Shown: one piece after another, positions 33,884 through 45,040 of the stretch
Position numbering within the stretch: position 1 is the first letter of the stretch
Layout: every line of letters starts with the position of its first letter
Origin: Mesostigma viride
Lineage: Eukaryota; Streptophyta; Mesostigmatophyceae; Mesostigmatales; Mesostigmataceae
DNA length: 64,000 bases
Reading direction: 5' to 3'
Assembly (NCBI GenBank): GCA_009746045.1
Contig: RPFO01000119.1
Span: 27,501 to 91,500 of the forward strand
Notes under the pieces: generated by a model
Seen by the model: the letters and a program-made list of their open reading frames with translations, nothing else
Databases searched by the model: none
What the model was told of the DNA's origin: nothing
Program-made: the position numbers and the translations under genes

Positions 33884-34700
33884 CTACTGGCTGGGGCGTC
33901 TGGAGTCGCTGGGGCCGCGGGCGGGGTCGCGTGCCATGGCTTGTGGCCGACGTAGATGGCTGCCCCCTTTCAGTACACCGGCTTCCCCGCCGTGGTCTGC
34001 CAGAGCTGGAGGTAGGTCGGCCATAGCTCCCGTCGCCGTTGTTGCTGCGCCAGGGTCAAGTCGTCGTTCAGGGTGAAGTGAGTCTTCTCCAGCTAGCCGC
34101 TTGCGGCGTCTGAGAAAAGAAATCTTGTCCGCCGGGTTCTTAAAGGTGAGAAGAAGCGGGGGCGCCCCTGCCTTACCCCGCAAGCGGGGAAGGCGGTGAG
34201 CGACCAGCTCAGTTGATCTCACCAAGAAGGCCCATGCATGCGACCAGGGATTTCTCGCTCAATCAAATGCCGCCTGTTGAAGCGTCACAGAATCAATTCT
34301 CACCTTCCCCCATGTCGAAATTCTTGACAATGACGTTGAGGCTGCGCTTAATTGGCGACCGAGCTCGAGCTCGGCTTCCTCGCGGAGGTCGAGCGTCTGC
34401 TGCTGTAGCTGGCCGGGCTGCGACCGGGCGGAGGTGCATGGTGGAGGTGGTGTGGACTGCTTGAGCATGTCCGCCCAGGTCTGGGTGGGAGGGGCATCGC
34501 CAGCCGGCCGGGCCAGCGGGGGCTGGCTTGGCGGCTGAATGTCCTTCACCGCCTGGGCAGTGGGCGGTGATGCCCGCGGTGTTTTGCAGGCATTCGATGG
34601 CGATGGCGTTGTCCTGGAGGCGCAGACCTTGTCGATGTCGCGGAGCTGGGCCGTGATGGCGTCGGTGGAGGCGGTGTGTGTGTGGGGGGGGTAGAGCTAG
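33884..34700 (-). pseudogene. Decayed LINE ORF1-like gene
   Basis: Minus-strand segments in changing frames read LLLTFKNPADKISFLRRRKR, then FTLNDDLTLAQQQRRRELW, then a stop, then AAIYVGHKPWHAT. The order NDDLT-x-x-QQ-x-x-R followed by a YVG strand resembles the C-terminal RNA-binding part of L1-type ORF1 proteins. Upstream, TQTWADMLKQ and AITAQLRDIDK match the fragment at 31.6 kb. Several frame breaks and stops show decay. Confidence 0.45.
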
Positions 34701-36300
34701 GCGAGGAGGGTGGAGGTGGCGGTGGAAATGGCAGGGAGCTCAGCAGCCAGCGTGCGGCCTACAGCTGCCACATCTGCAGCGACTGATCGAGGGGCGTCAC
34801 ATGCTGTGAGATGGCGTCGAGGAGGCCGTGGAGCCGGAGGAAGGTGGATTCGGTCAAGGGGGCGGGGTTCAGAATGAGGTCCTCGGCAGAGCGCTTAGTA
34901 GCTGTGTTAAGGATGTAAAAGAGAGCAGCGAGCTGAAGGTGGGGGCAAGACCAGCCGGACAGGTGGGTCGAATAAACGATGTCAGATGCGCGGTGGGAAA
35001 GCCTGCATGCCGTCAGCTCCGTTGCGGAAATGGGTCAGTTTGGGGAGGAGTTGCTGGCATGACATGCAGGGCCAGCAGCGATCGAGGCGTGTGACTGACC
35101 CATAAAACACGAGCTCCAGTATCTTGATGGGTGGCATGTCGAAAAGGTCACCAGGCCTGTTGACGTCAAAGGTGGTAAATAACCTGTCGACGTCAAAGTC
35201 GCGCTCGATCTGACAGACCAGCCAGGTTCGCCTCAGTGGGCGACTGCGCTTGGGCTCGATCAGGCGAGGCAGAGGGCGCGAGGAAAGCCCGGTAGGGATC
35301 TGGGCGACCACCAGTGCGCGACTAGTGTCACCACAGTCTGCATTCCGGACCTGAGAGCAAGGCTGGAGCCGGAGCTGCAGACGTATTTTCAGGGCTTATT
35401 AGCGCAGCCGCCAGGCGCTGCGTTGCGTGGAGGAGCGTTTGCTCGTCATATATTGCGTAATAGCTTCGGAAAATATCAGCGTGTGCGTCTTAGAAAGACG
35501 AAGCGATTGTGATATTCAGGGCCGAATTTGGTGCCCGAACGTGAAAGTTACGAGCTCCGCCGTCAGCCATGGCTACCTCGTGCATGGCTCGTCGCTCCAT
35601 AGCGCCGTGTATGGCTCAGCATAGTACTATAGCACCGGCTACCTTTAGTTAGTTCAGCCTAAGCACCATGCAGTGCTAATGTCTATCCGCACACTTCAGT
35701 TTACAGTTTCATCGCATGCCAGACAATTAGTGAATTAAACTCGTGCTCCCGTTGGGGATTCCCAAAAATTAAATAATTAGTCTCGTGTCGATCCCCGTTA
35801 ATTCACTATACTTTTCGTCCGAGGGTAGTAAAAAGGATCCGAGGCGTAAATTACGAGGTCTTATCTTACTACCTAGATCCGAGGCGTGAGATCCAACGCC
35901 GTAATCATTACTACCTATCATCCTACGTAGTAATTTTACTAGCCGTAAGTAAGAGTAACGTTACGACTGCACATCTTTGGTAGTACATTACCGACAGAGT
36001 AAATTACCGCGACGGGTCTTGGTTGGTAATCTACCACCTGTAGATTAGGTGCCAGTGATCCGATGCTGTAAGATACGTTTCAGTAAGTTACTTCGGGGAT
36101 CTTTGCCTGTACACGGCCAGATGGATAATTATATTGTAATGGAGAAGTGGGAGAACGTGCGTGTCTATTAGCAAATGCAGCGAAATATAAAAATGTAGTT
36201 ATCAGCCTTTTTCGCCTATTCAGCAGTTGTCGTTGTCGGCCGTTGTCAGTAAGCGGCTATAGATTATGTGTGCTGGGGCCGGTGAAAAGACGCTAGCAAA
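34701..36300. other. Repeat-derived or unassigned sequence
   Basis: A 109-codon minus frame (34982-35311) with LFDMPPIKILELVFYGSVTR is protein-like but unrecognised and could extend the same LINE. From 35.8 kb the sequence is AT-rich with GATCCGAGGCGT recurring (35837, 35876). No firm gene. Confidence 0.35.
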
Positions 36301-36310
36301 GTTCGTCTGA

Positions 36311-37421
36311 ATGGCGTCCAATAGAGGGGATTTTATTGTTAGTGGATTGTTGGACGAGGAGAAGGCGAGGTTGCTGGCGGAGAATGCGAAAGAGCAGAGG
36401 GAAGCAGCGGAAGCCGTGCGTGGAAGATGAGGTAACGGGATGGAGTGTGGGCCCTGGCTTCTGGTTATGAAATGATGGCGGTTGCAGGCCAGCCGTGCTC
36501 GCTGGTAATGGGTGCGTGGTGTTGAAATCCAAGTTCTGCGCGTATTCTGTTTTTTGGTCAATGATTGAAGGGATGTCGCCTTGTTTTATTTTTGTGCATC
36601 TGCGTCCCGTCGTGACTGCCTCGTCATGGACGCCCAGGGGTAGAAGTTCGAACGAGGGAATGATTTTTCAAACGCCTGGATATGTTATGATAGTACGAAT
36701 AAATGGTAATGGGTAGAGGCGGCCAAAATTTTGTTGGAAGTGTGCCAACGCCGCACATACGACTTGAACAACCCTAGGTATCTTAGGAAAAGGAAACACG
36801 GATACGTCGGAGTGGAGGAAGAGGAAGACGATGACGATGGTGAAGACGGAGAGGTTTACAATGGAGGCCTTGAGAATGGGGAGACATTGAAGCAGGAGAG
36901 CAGGGTAGCGGTGAGTGGCCCGTCATGAATTACATTGTGGTTGCAGTTGTTAGCGAGGCGTGTTGATTGCTTCTTGCCGCGGGTAATCGCTAGCGTGCAT
37001 AACCTTCTTTTTTCAACAGGTGTTCTGGTGCATTGACTGCCGCAAAGCAATTCATGGGACTGATTATGTGCCTATCATGCCGTTTGGGAATCATACATTG
37101 CCAACATTTCGTGTTTAGAAGGCGCGCCTTCAGAAGCATATTCAGCACCGCACGAGCCAGGTGCTGAAGGCGTGCTTGGAGAGGAAGGGGTATAAAGTGC
37201 GCATGACCGCATCGAAGAAGAAGAAGCAGCAGGAATCGGGCAAGACCATGATAACCGAGCCAGGATTGGCTTTCGTGCATGCAGTACATGGTGCGGCGCA
37301 GGCAGTGAATGCTGCATCGATTGCAGCGGTGCAGCCTGTGGCCATGGCGGTGCAGGGCGCGGGTCCTGAAGTGTGGGCGTTGGCGAAGCAGATTCACGAT
37401 GCTGTCATGGCCACGTTGTGA
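36311..37421 (+). pseudogene. Spliced gene of unknown function with an in-frame stop
   Basis: A possible first exon starts at ATG 36311 (MASNRGDFIVSGLLDEEKAR, coiled and charged). A clear exon from about 36732 to 36909 encodes LEVCQRRTYDLNNPRYLRKR and an acidic stretch, then donor GTGAGT at 36910. After the acceptor TTTTCAACAG (ending 37020) the frame reads VFWCIDCRKAIHGTDYVPIM. It meets TAG at about 37117-37119, yet stays open in the same phase to TGA at 37419, through a Lys-rich and Ala-rich tail. The link from the first exon to the second is uncertain. No family is recognised. It is read as host-like and lies just outside the palindrome. Confidence 0.45.
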
Positions 37422-37566
37422 AGCCAAGGAATGGGTGTTGGTTCCAGTCAGGTGCCTCGCCCGGAGGAAGCTTTTCTGCTGTAAGCAGAGGTGCGGCATC
37501 AAGCATTTGCAATCGCCATGAGAGCAGTGGAGATGTCAGCGGCATGAAGCATTTGCAATCGCCATG
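37422..37566. repeat. Short direct repeat at the left palindrome border
   Basis: AGCATTTGCAATCGCCATGA occurs at about 37503 and 37550, the second ending where the palindrome begins. Confidence 0.7.
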
Positions 37567-37850
37567 AGAGCACTACAAAAACCCAAGGTGACCCCAGGGG
37601 TGGGCACCTGGGACACATGGATCCACGGGAAAACAATCACAGGTGGCCAGGGTGTGACAGTAGCCAGCATACCATCACAATCCCGTGGGGGTGCATGGAC
37701 ATGTGTGCAATCCATTCATTATTATTCATAATAAAATCCAAGTACACATTGTGATGCCATGAAATGACTCAATGATGCAAACAGTGTCCATTGCTTTATT
37801 CATTTATTCAAAAACAGCTGTCCTTCATGAACTGTCAAGCCACCAAAGGT

Positions 37851-38863
37851 CTACGTCTTCTTCTGGGCGGCCTGGGCGGCCATGCTCTCTGCGATTTGAG
37901 CGGGTGTGAACCCCATAGTCGCCATGTGGTTCAACATCCTTTGCAGGGTGTCTAGTCCAGCAGCAACTTGAGCGTCACTAGGGACAGGCTTGCTCCCTGA
38001 ACCCTGCCCAGCTGCTGGCTTCTCCTGCCCAGCTGCTGGCTTCTCCTGCCCAGCTGCTGGCTTCTCCTCCTCGCTGGCGGGTGCAGGCTTGTTTCCAGCA
38101 CTGGGTGCAGGCTTGTTTCCAGCACTGGGTGCAGGCTTCTCCTCGGCACCGGCTGCAGTCTTCTGGGAAGGGACGGGGGTCTTCTTGATTGCGAATGACC
38201 TGTCCGCCGGGCTCGGCGTGATCTTTGTTAGCTTTACGCGTCGTCCCACCGGGGGGACTTCCTGCCCTCTTGGAGGAGGGAGTGGATCCCTCCTCCTTCT
38301 TTACCACAACCTCCCATTGCATGGGAGGGGCTTCCTCGCCCACATCGACCACCTCCTGTCCCTGGAGACACTCCTCATGCCGGACGTGCTCACGCCATGA
38401 ATCACGCGCCATCTTGGCCGTCACCTTGTTGCCATTGCCGTTTCCAGGGCTCCCTCTGAAATTCTTGAGGAAATCGCGCATCCGCGCGTCATACTGAATA
38501 TCGATTTTAGACATAGGGAGCCATGCCTGTGTCGCATCTGAAAACATGGTCTTGACGTGAAGCGAGCCTGCTTCGAACTTGACTCCAGTAAACCTGTCGA
38601 TTTTGCCATCGTCGAACTGCGTCTGAACACGCTCCTCCTCCTCGTCATCCTCATCTGACGAGGAGGAGGAGGAGACGATGTCGGCATTTGCCGCCCCCCT
38701 GGATGGCCTTGGCCCTAATGTTTCTCTTCGAAATGTCGTCTACTGTCTCCTGGAGTATATCTCCTACAGCGTGAAATAGAGCGGCGATTGGCAGCCGCTT
38801 CGCCTGCCTCACGTTATCCTTCATAATATCGCTATCCTTCATCGCACCTGGGCTATCGTTCAT
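37851..38863 (-). pseudogene. Gene C, left copy: acidic/Ser-rich protein, frameshifted
   Basis: Mirror of the gene at 48387-49399. Compared with that copy, the left copy has one extra base in the G run near 38696 (GGGGGGC versus GGGGCC) and lacks one base near 38270 (GGGCAGG versus GGGCGAGG). Both break the frame. It keeps the base that the right copy has lost in CGCAATCAAG near 38198. Thus neither copy has an unbroken frame as sequenced. Start ATG 38863, stop at 37851. Function unknown. Confidence 0.75.
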
Positions 38864-39513
38864 TGTGTCACTTCTCTTCTCGTTGCTTGATCAATTAATT
38901 CATTGCACGCATGCACGCCGCCTTTGATTCATTTTGTATATGTTTACCACCCCCAAAATTCGATAATTTGCCAAGTGGGCCGCCAGCCACCCCCTTACAA
39001 TTCGTTCCAAGTCCAGAATGTACATTATATACGATTCTGATGCGTGATACTGCATTCGTACGGTGCAAGTACCATATTCTGGCGTCGTACGGTGCAGTAT
39101 AGGCGCGGCTCCGAATTCGGTGGTCCCGGACTTGAGAAAATTGCCTAAGTCCCAAACACTAAGGCGTATGGGCCTGCTACCTAAGTGCACAGGCCAAAGT
39201 ACTTGTCCAAATTGTAATTAAATTATATATCCATGCAAGGCTTGATAAGCACATTGTTCGTGAATGTTTGCATGCAAGAAACTTTTATTATTTCAATAAA
39301 ATCATGAGTAAATATATGAAAATGCACAAGGTCCCACGGGACTTGCCCTATACTGACTACCATGCGTGCTAGTGTACATCACAAATGACAAAGTCCTAGG
39401 GACTTGTCTTTAGTCCCCCTTCATGGAGCAGGGCCTCATGGAGGGGTTGGAGCCAGACGGGCCAGCTCGAAAACGCTGGGAGGGGTTGGCACCACGGAAG
39501 ACCTTCTCCTTCT

Positions 39514-40566
39514 TCACGACTGGCTCCTCAGAGGGGGGGGGGAGTCAGCAGGGCGCTTTCCCTTGAGGAAGTCGCTCTTGGGGACCTCCACAACGTCGTC
39601 ATCGTCATCCTCCACCTCGATGACCTTGGGGGCCATCTTGGAAGGCGTGGTCTTCACCCTCCTGCAGGTGTTGCCCCTGAGGAACTTGGGCTCCTCCTCC
39701 TCCTCCTCCTCCTCCTCCTCCTTGACCACAGCCTCCTGGGGCTGCTGCTCCTCCTCCTGCTCCTGCTCCTCCTCCTCCTCCTCCTCCTCGGGATCCCGCT
39801 TGAACTGGTACCACGGGTCCTCCGCGTCGTCCAACGGCTCCTCGTCGTCCTCGTCCTTCTCAGACTCGAGGGCCCCCTCCTCAGCGTCAGACTCGTCCTG
39901 GATTTCCTGGAGGCGCCTGCGTGCCTCCTCCTGGATCGCCTTCCTCCTCTCGTCCCTGTCCGCCTTCCTCACTTGCCACTTGAGTGGCATGTTGTAGCGA
40001 GGGTCGGACTCGCAGGGGTCCACGGGCCTGGGGATGTTCGGAGCAGTGAAGACGTTCTCCTCCTTGGAGAAGAAGCAATTGACGCAGAGCTCGCGCTTCC
40101 AGTTGGCGTTGGGGAAGAAAGCCCACGGAGCGGTCTCATCCCCGCACTCTGGGCATCGGGGGGAAAATCGGCTTGTGGTCGATCTCGTTGTTCTGCAAAG
40201 TGGGGCGGGCAGCACAAAAAATGACAAGGGGCAGTGCGTCTTGTTAGAATCCACAGGAGGAGTGCAAAAATGCAGCCAAAGTCAGCAAAAAACGCAAGGA
40301 AAAGAAGTTTACCTCGAGCATGTGCTCGCAGAGGATGCATTCCGTGTGGTAGCCACCGATATCCTCGGGGACCTTGCGAAACTTGTCAATGGGGAGCAAG
40401 GTATTGCAACAAATGCAAATGGACAGCACTTCTGCGACTGGCTTGTTTTCCTTGTTCCTTTTTGCGAGAGCTGCGTCAAAAGCGTCGTGGAGCTTGTCTG
40501 TCATATCGTGGACTTTGACCCATTGCCTGGGTAAGCACGGACTGGGAAACGCTTAGTGCGGGCCAT
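39514..40566 (-). pseudogene. Gene A, left copy: zinc-binding acidic protein, frameshifted
   Basis: Mirror of the intact gene at 46680-47735. Exon 1 (40566-40313) lacks one G in CAATGGGTCAAAG (right copy GGGG), and the start of exon 2 lacks two bases (TTCCCCCCGATGCCC versus TTCCCTCCTGATTGCCC). The intron and the acidic C-terminal region are conserved. As sequenced it can only make a truncated product. Its promoter region is the shared A/B spacer at 40567-41296. Confidence 0.8.
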
Positions 40567-40608
40567 TGTGTTTTGGTGCTAAGGGGTTGGTTTTGCTGAG
40601 AGCTTTTT

Positions 40609-40617
40609 GGCTATGGC
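40609..40617 (-). promoter_or_regulatory. GCCATAGCC motif upstream of gene A, left copy
   Basis: Nonamer in gene orientation, about 43-51 nt before the ATG at 40566, mirroring 46629-46637. Confidence 0.6.
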
Positions 40618-40811
40618 GGTTTGGCTTGCAGAATGCCCTTGGATGCAAAGGGGGAAGTGTTTTATACCTTCCCCGTGGATGACGCATGGGACTTGTGAAA
40701 AATCCTGTGGTCGCCGCTGTGACAGGCTGGTAACGGCAAAACGGCCGTGGAAATCCACGCGGTGAAGGCCGCGGGCCGCGTGAATCCACGGGAAATCTGA
40801 TACGAAACCGC

Positions 40812-40985
40812 CTTTCCGCGGCACGCCACGCTGGACTGGCATGTAACCGCCGTTTCCCGCGGCACTCCACGCTGGACAAGTTCAGAAAACCGCCGTTTCC
40901 CGCGGCACGCCACGCTGGACTGGCATGTAACCGCCGTTTCCCGCGGCACGCCACGCTGGACCGGCACGTAACGGCCGTTTCCCGC
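40812..40985. promoter_or_regulatory. Divergent A/B promoter: about 41-bp repeats with E2F-like TTTCCCGC
   Basis: TTTCCCGC occurs at 40853, 40896, 40937 and 40978, with a variant TTTCCGCG at 40813. Each sits in a repeat of the type GGCACGCCACGCTGGACTGG. TTTCCCGC is the consensus for E2F/DP factors in plants, algae and animals. The array lies between divergent genes A (ATG 40566) and B (ATG 41297). Binding by E2F is an inference from the word and its repetition. Confidence 0.6.
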
Positions 40986-41257
40986 GGCACGCCACGCTAA
41001 AATCGTGAAGTAACCGCCACGCCAACTTGTCAGTCCCGAGCCGCGGCACGAGAAAACGGAGATCCCGAGATCTTCCAGCGGATTTTTTGGCGTGATTCCT
41101 GTACGGCGTGCTGTCTCACGGGAAATCTCCTGCAAAACGCCTGTTCAGGCCAATCGCACGGTCACAAATCGCCCAAAAACTTTGAGGCGGAGAAGGGTCT
41201 TCGAAGTGTATATGTGCCCAACCACCACGCCTCCACGAGCACTCACCACTACACACC

Positions 41258-41266
41258 GCCATAGCC
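41258..41266 (+). promoter_or_regulatory. GCCATAGCC motif upstream of gene B, left copy
   Basis: Nonamer 31-39 nt before ATG 41297. TGTATATG about 50 nt further upstream could serve as a TATA-like element. Confidence 0.6.
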
Positions 41267-41296
41267 AAGAAAGCTCACTACATCTCTCAGAACACG

Positions 41297-42513
41297 ATGC
41301 CTAGGGCTGGATTCGCTTCTAACTCTCATGGTAGCCAGGGCGTGAGGGGGGGAATGAGGCCTGTGCCTCGCCCATTTCCAAGGGAAGGAACTCGCGACAG
41401 GCCATACGACGCTGAGCAGGAGCAAGAGCCGGGTAATGTTCCTTTTCCTGTCTTTTTCCGTCTTTTCCCGTGGAGAGCTGTCGTTTGCAAGTGGTTTTGC
41501 CCCCAAAAGCTCACCCCTTGTGTGGTTTTCCGTGGCTTATAAATTTGTTTTTTTTTCAATGCTTGCGTTTTTTTTTTTTGCTTTTTTGTTTTGCTTGCAG
41601 AAGAAAGCCGTGACGCCAAACGGCTGAAGGAGATGCCTATGAGGCAGAAGGTCTCCACTCCCGCCGGCATCCGCGAACGCTCTTGGCAGGAGAAATACGA
41701 AGGGCTGTCCTGCAACGTCAAAAACGCTGTCGTTATCAAGTTGCCGCAGTGCCCCTTCTGCCTGGCCCCCAGCAAGACGGGGAAGTACGCGAGGCTCGTC
41801 GCCCTCATCGACCATCCCCACATCCACGAGTGCAACTGCGTGATGTGCCCCGAGTGCGTGGAGAAGATGAAGGCGTTCCATCTCACCAAGCCGAACGGCA
41901 AGACCACCAACATGAAGTGCCCCATGTGCAGCTGCGAAGTCCTCACGCACTACCACAAGTTCTACCAGATGGACCACGCCCTCAACGAGCTGGTGGCCTC
42001 CCTCCCCTACGGCTTCTGCGACTACGGCTGCGGAATGTTCCTTCACAGGGAGGACGTCGACGAGCACTTCGCCACCTGCGAGAAGAACCGCTTCGAGTGC
42101 GGTTTCTCCGTCGATATCAAGAGGCAGGACGGCTCCAAGTCCAAGACGGCTGTTCTTACACTGGCAGGAAGGCGGACGTGGAGGCTCACATGAAGAGGTG
42201 CGCCTACTACCACGAGGCCTGCGCTGTGCTGGAGCTGAAGGAGAAGGCCAAGCAGGCAGATGCTGTCAAGGAGCGCCTGATGAAGGAAGGCCACGGCGCC
42301 AGGGATGACTTGAGGATGCTCCTCGGCTTCACGGCTGAGGAGATGGACGATGTAATGGAGCGGCTGGTGGTGAAGGAGCTGGACCGCGTGGGGCGGCTCC
42401 CGTGTGCCAGCTCGCTACCTGATGGAGGCCAGGCGTTCCCAACAGATAGCGAGATACAAACGCCTCGTTCCCAGTCCTTGATGTGTCACAGGGCGCCCAG
42501 TCTGCAAGGATAG
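41297..42513 (+). CDS. Gene B, left copy: RING plus TRAF-type zinc-finger protein, one frame break
   Basis: Exon 1 is 41297-41432, the intron 41433-41600 (GTAATG..TTGCAG with a T-rich tract), and exon 2 starts at 41601. A RING-like domain (about residues 96-155) has CPFC, HECNCVMCPEC and CPMC. A TRAF-type finger follows with GFCDYGCGMFLHREDVDEHFATC. The frame then ends early (42193), but the next phase continues in family style with GCSYTGRKADVEAHMKRC and a helical tail to 42513. One base is out of phase around 42140-42160. The break is the same in both palindrome copies. RING-TRAF proteins usually act as ubiquitin ligases; this role is inferred. The gene is divergent from gene A. Confidence 0.75.
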
Positions 42514-43401
42514 TGTAGGTGACAGATGCCAGCATAAGATGTGCATGTTTTCAGCACTAGGCAGTTGGAGATAGGATGCCAGCATAGGATGTAGATGTTT
42601 GCCAGAATTAGGCCAGTAGATATGCGAATGCCAGCATAACACAACGATGTTTTTTTAATGACTTGGAAAAGATGTGAATGTTCTGGCCCAAACGTAAAAA
42701 ATATCTAAGTGCCATAGTATATTTAAGTATCTGTAGTTAGGAACAGGCCACGTGGCAGCCACAAAGCCCGAGGGTAGCCAGCCGAATCTGTAGTACGAGA
42801 TCCGACGGTTACGGAACGGACGGGTACGGACGGGTACGGACGGGTACGGACGGGTACGGCCAGTACGGAACGGACGCGGCACGCGGAATCCCGTGGACCA
42901 CCACGAGGCCCCCGTGGGTCCCGGCGGTTTTTAGGTTCCAGGGTTAGTATTACGGGCGCCCGTAATACTAACCCTGGAACCTAAAAACCGCCGGGACCCA
43001 CGGGGGCCTCGTGGTGGTCCACGGGATTCCGCGTGCCGCGTCCGTTCCGTACTGGCCGTACCCGTCCGTACCCGTCCGTACCCGTCCGTACCCGTCCGTT
43101 CCGTAACCGTCGGATCTCGTACTACAGATTCGGCTGGCTACCCTCGGGCTTTGTGGCTGCCACGTGGCCTGTTCCTAACTACAGATACTTAAATATACTA
43201 TGGCACTTAGATATTTTTTACGTTTGGGCCAGAACATTCACATCTTTTCCAAGTCATTAAAAAAACATCGTTGTGTTATGCTGGCATTCGCATATCTACT
43301 GGCCTAATTCTGGCAAACATCTACATCCTATGCTGGCATCCTATCTCCAACTGCCTAGTGCTGAAAACATGCACATCTTATGCTGGCATCTGTCACCTAC
43401 A
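42514..43401. other. Palindrome centre between the two gene B copies
   Basis: Shared 3' flanks of gene B. GATGCCAGCATA(A/G)GATGT-type words recur every 50-70 bp (42527, 42577, 42628), and ACGGACGGGT is repeated at 42816-42860. The exact dyad is at 42957/42958. No gene is called; mirrored 75-codon frames are incidental. Confidence 0.7.
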
Positions 43402-44618
43402 CTATCCTTGCAGACTGGGCGCCCTGTGACACATCAAGGACTGGGAACGAGGCGTTTGTATCTCGCTATCTGTTGGGAACGCCTGGCCTCCATCAGGTAG
43501 CGAGCTGGCACACGGGAGCCGCCCCACGCGGTCCAGCTCCTTCACCACCAGCCGCTCCATTACATCGTCCATCTCCTCAGCCGTGAAGCCGAGGAGCATC
43601 CTCAAGTCATCCCTGGCGCCGTGGCCTTCCTTCATCAGGCGCTCCTTGACAGCATCTGCCTGCTTGGCCTTCTCCTTCAGCTCCAGCACAGCGCAGGCCT
43701 CGTGGTAGTAGGCGCACCTCTTCATGTGAGCCTCCACGTCCGCCTTCCTGCCAGTGTAAGAACAGCCGTCTTGGACTTGGAGCCGTCCTGCCTCTTGATA
43801 TCGACGGAGAAACCGCACTCGAAGCGGTTCTTCTCGCAGGTGGCGAAGTGCTCGTCGACGTCCTCCCTGTGAAGGAACATTCCGCAGCCGTAGTCGCAGA
43901 AGCCGTAGGGGAGGGAGGCCACCAGCTCGTTGAGGGCGTGGTCCATCTGGTAGAACTTGTGGTAGTGCGTGAGGACTTCGCAGCTGCACATGGGGCACTT
44001 CATGTTGGTGGTCTTGCCGTTCGGCTTGGTGAGATGGAACGCCTTCATCTTCTCCACGCACTCGGGGCACATCACGCAGTTGCACTCGTGGATGTGGGGA
44101 TGGTCGATGAGGGCGACGAGCCTCGCGTACTTCCCCGTCTTGCTGGGGGCCAGGCAGAAGGGGCACTGCGGCAACTTGATAACGACAGCGTTTTTGACGT
44201 TGCAGGACAGCCCTTCGTATTTCTCCTGCCAAGAGCGTTCGCGGATGCCGGCGGGAGTGGAGACCTTCTGCCTCATAGGCATCTCCTTCAGCCGTTTGGC
44301 GTCACGGCTTTCTTCTGCAAGCAAAACAAAAAAGCAAAAAAAAAAAACGCAAGCATTGAAAAAAAAACAAATTTATAAGCCACGGAAAACCACACAAGGG
44401 GTGAGCTTTTGGGGGCAAAACCACTTGCAAACGACAGCTCTCCACGGGAAAAGACGGAAAAAGACAGGAAAAGGAACATTACCCGGCTCTTGCTCCTGCT
44501 CAGCGTCGTATGGCCTGTCGCGAGTTCCTTCCCTTGGAAATGGGCGAGGCACAGGCCTCATTCCCCCCCTCACGCCCTGGCTACCATGAGAGTTAGAAGC
44601 GAATCCAGCCCTAGGCAT
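43402..44618 (-). CDS. Gene B, right copy: RING plus TRAF-type zinc-finger protein, same frame break
   Basis: Exact mirror of 41297-42513: exon 1 is 44618-44483, the intron 44482-44315, and exon 2 starts at 44314. All open frames mirror base for base, including the phase change near 43755-43775. Its upstream GCCATAGCC is at 44649-44657. Identity of this inner arm implies either a very recent duplication or ongoing gene conversion. Its promoter keeps only about three of the 41-bp repeats (44925-45030), because the foldback cluster separates it from gene A. Confidence 0.75.
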
Positions 44619-45040
44619 CGTGTTCTGAGAGATGTAGTGAGCTTTCTTGGCTATGGCGGTGTGTAGTGGTGAGTGCTCGTGGAGGCGTGGTGGTTGGGCA
44701 CATATACACTTCGAAGACCCTTCTCCGCCTCAAAGTTTTTGGGCGATTTGTGACCGTGCGATTGGCCTGAACAGGCGTTTTGCAGGAGATTTCCCGTGAG
44801 ACAGCACGCCGTACAGGGAATCACGCCAAAAAATCCGCTGGAAGATCTCTGGATCTCCGTTTTCTCGTGCCGCGGCTCGGGACTGACAAGTTGGCGTGGC
44901 GGTTACTTCACGATTTTAGCGTGGCGTGCCGCGGGAAACGGCCGTTACGTGCCGGTCCAGCGTGGCGTGCCGCGGGAAACGGCGGTTACATGCCAGTCCA
45001 GCGTGGCGTGCCGCGGGAAACGGCGGTTTTCTGAACTTGT

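Noticed and set aside
39404-39997. Ser-rich plus-strand frame opposite gene A, and its mirror at 47252-47845
   Set aside because: Antisense of the Glu-rich coding region; the intron and cysteine motifs support the other strand.
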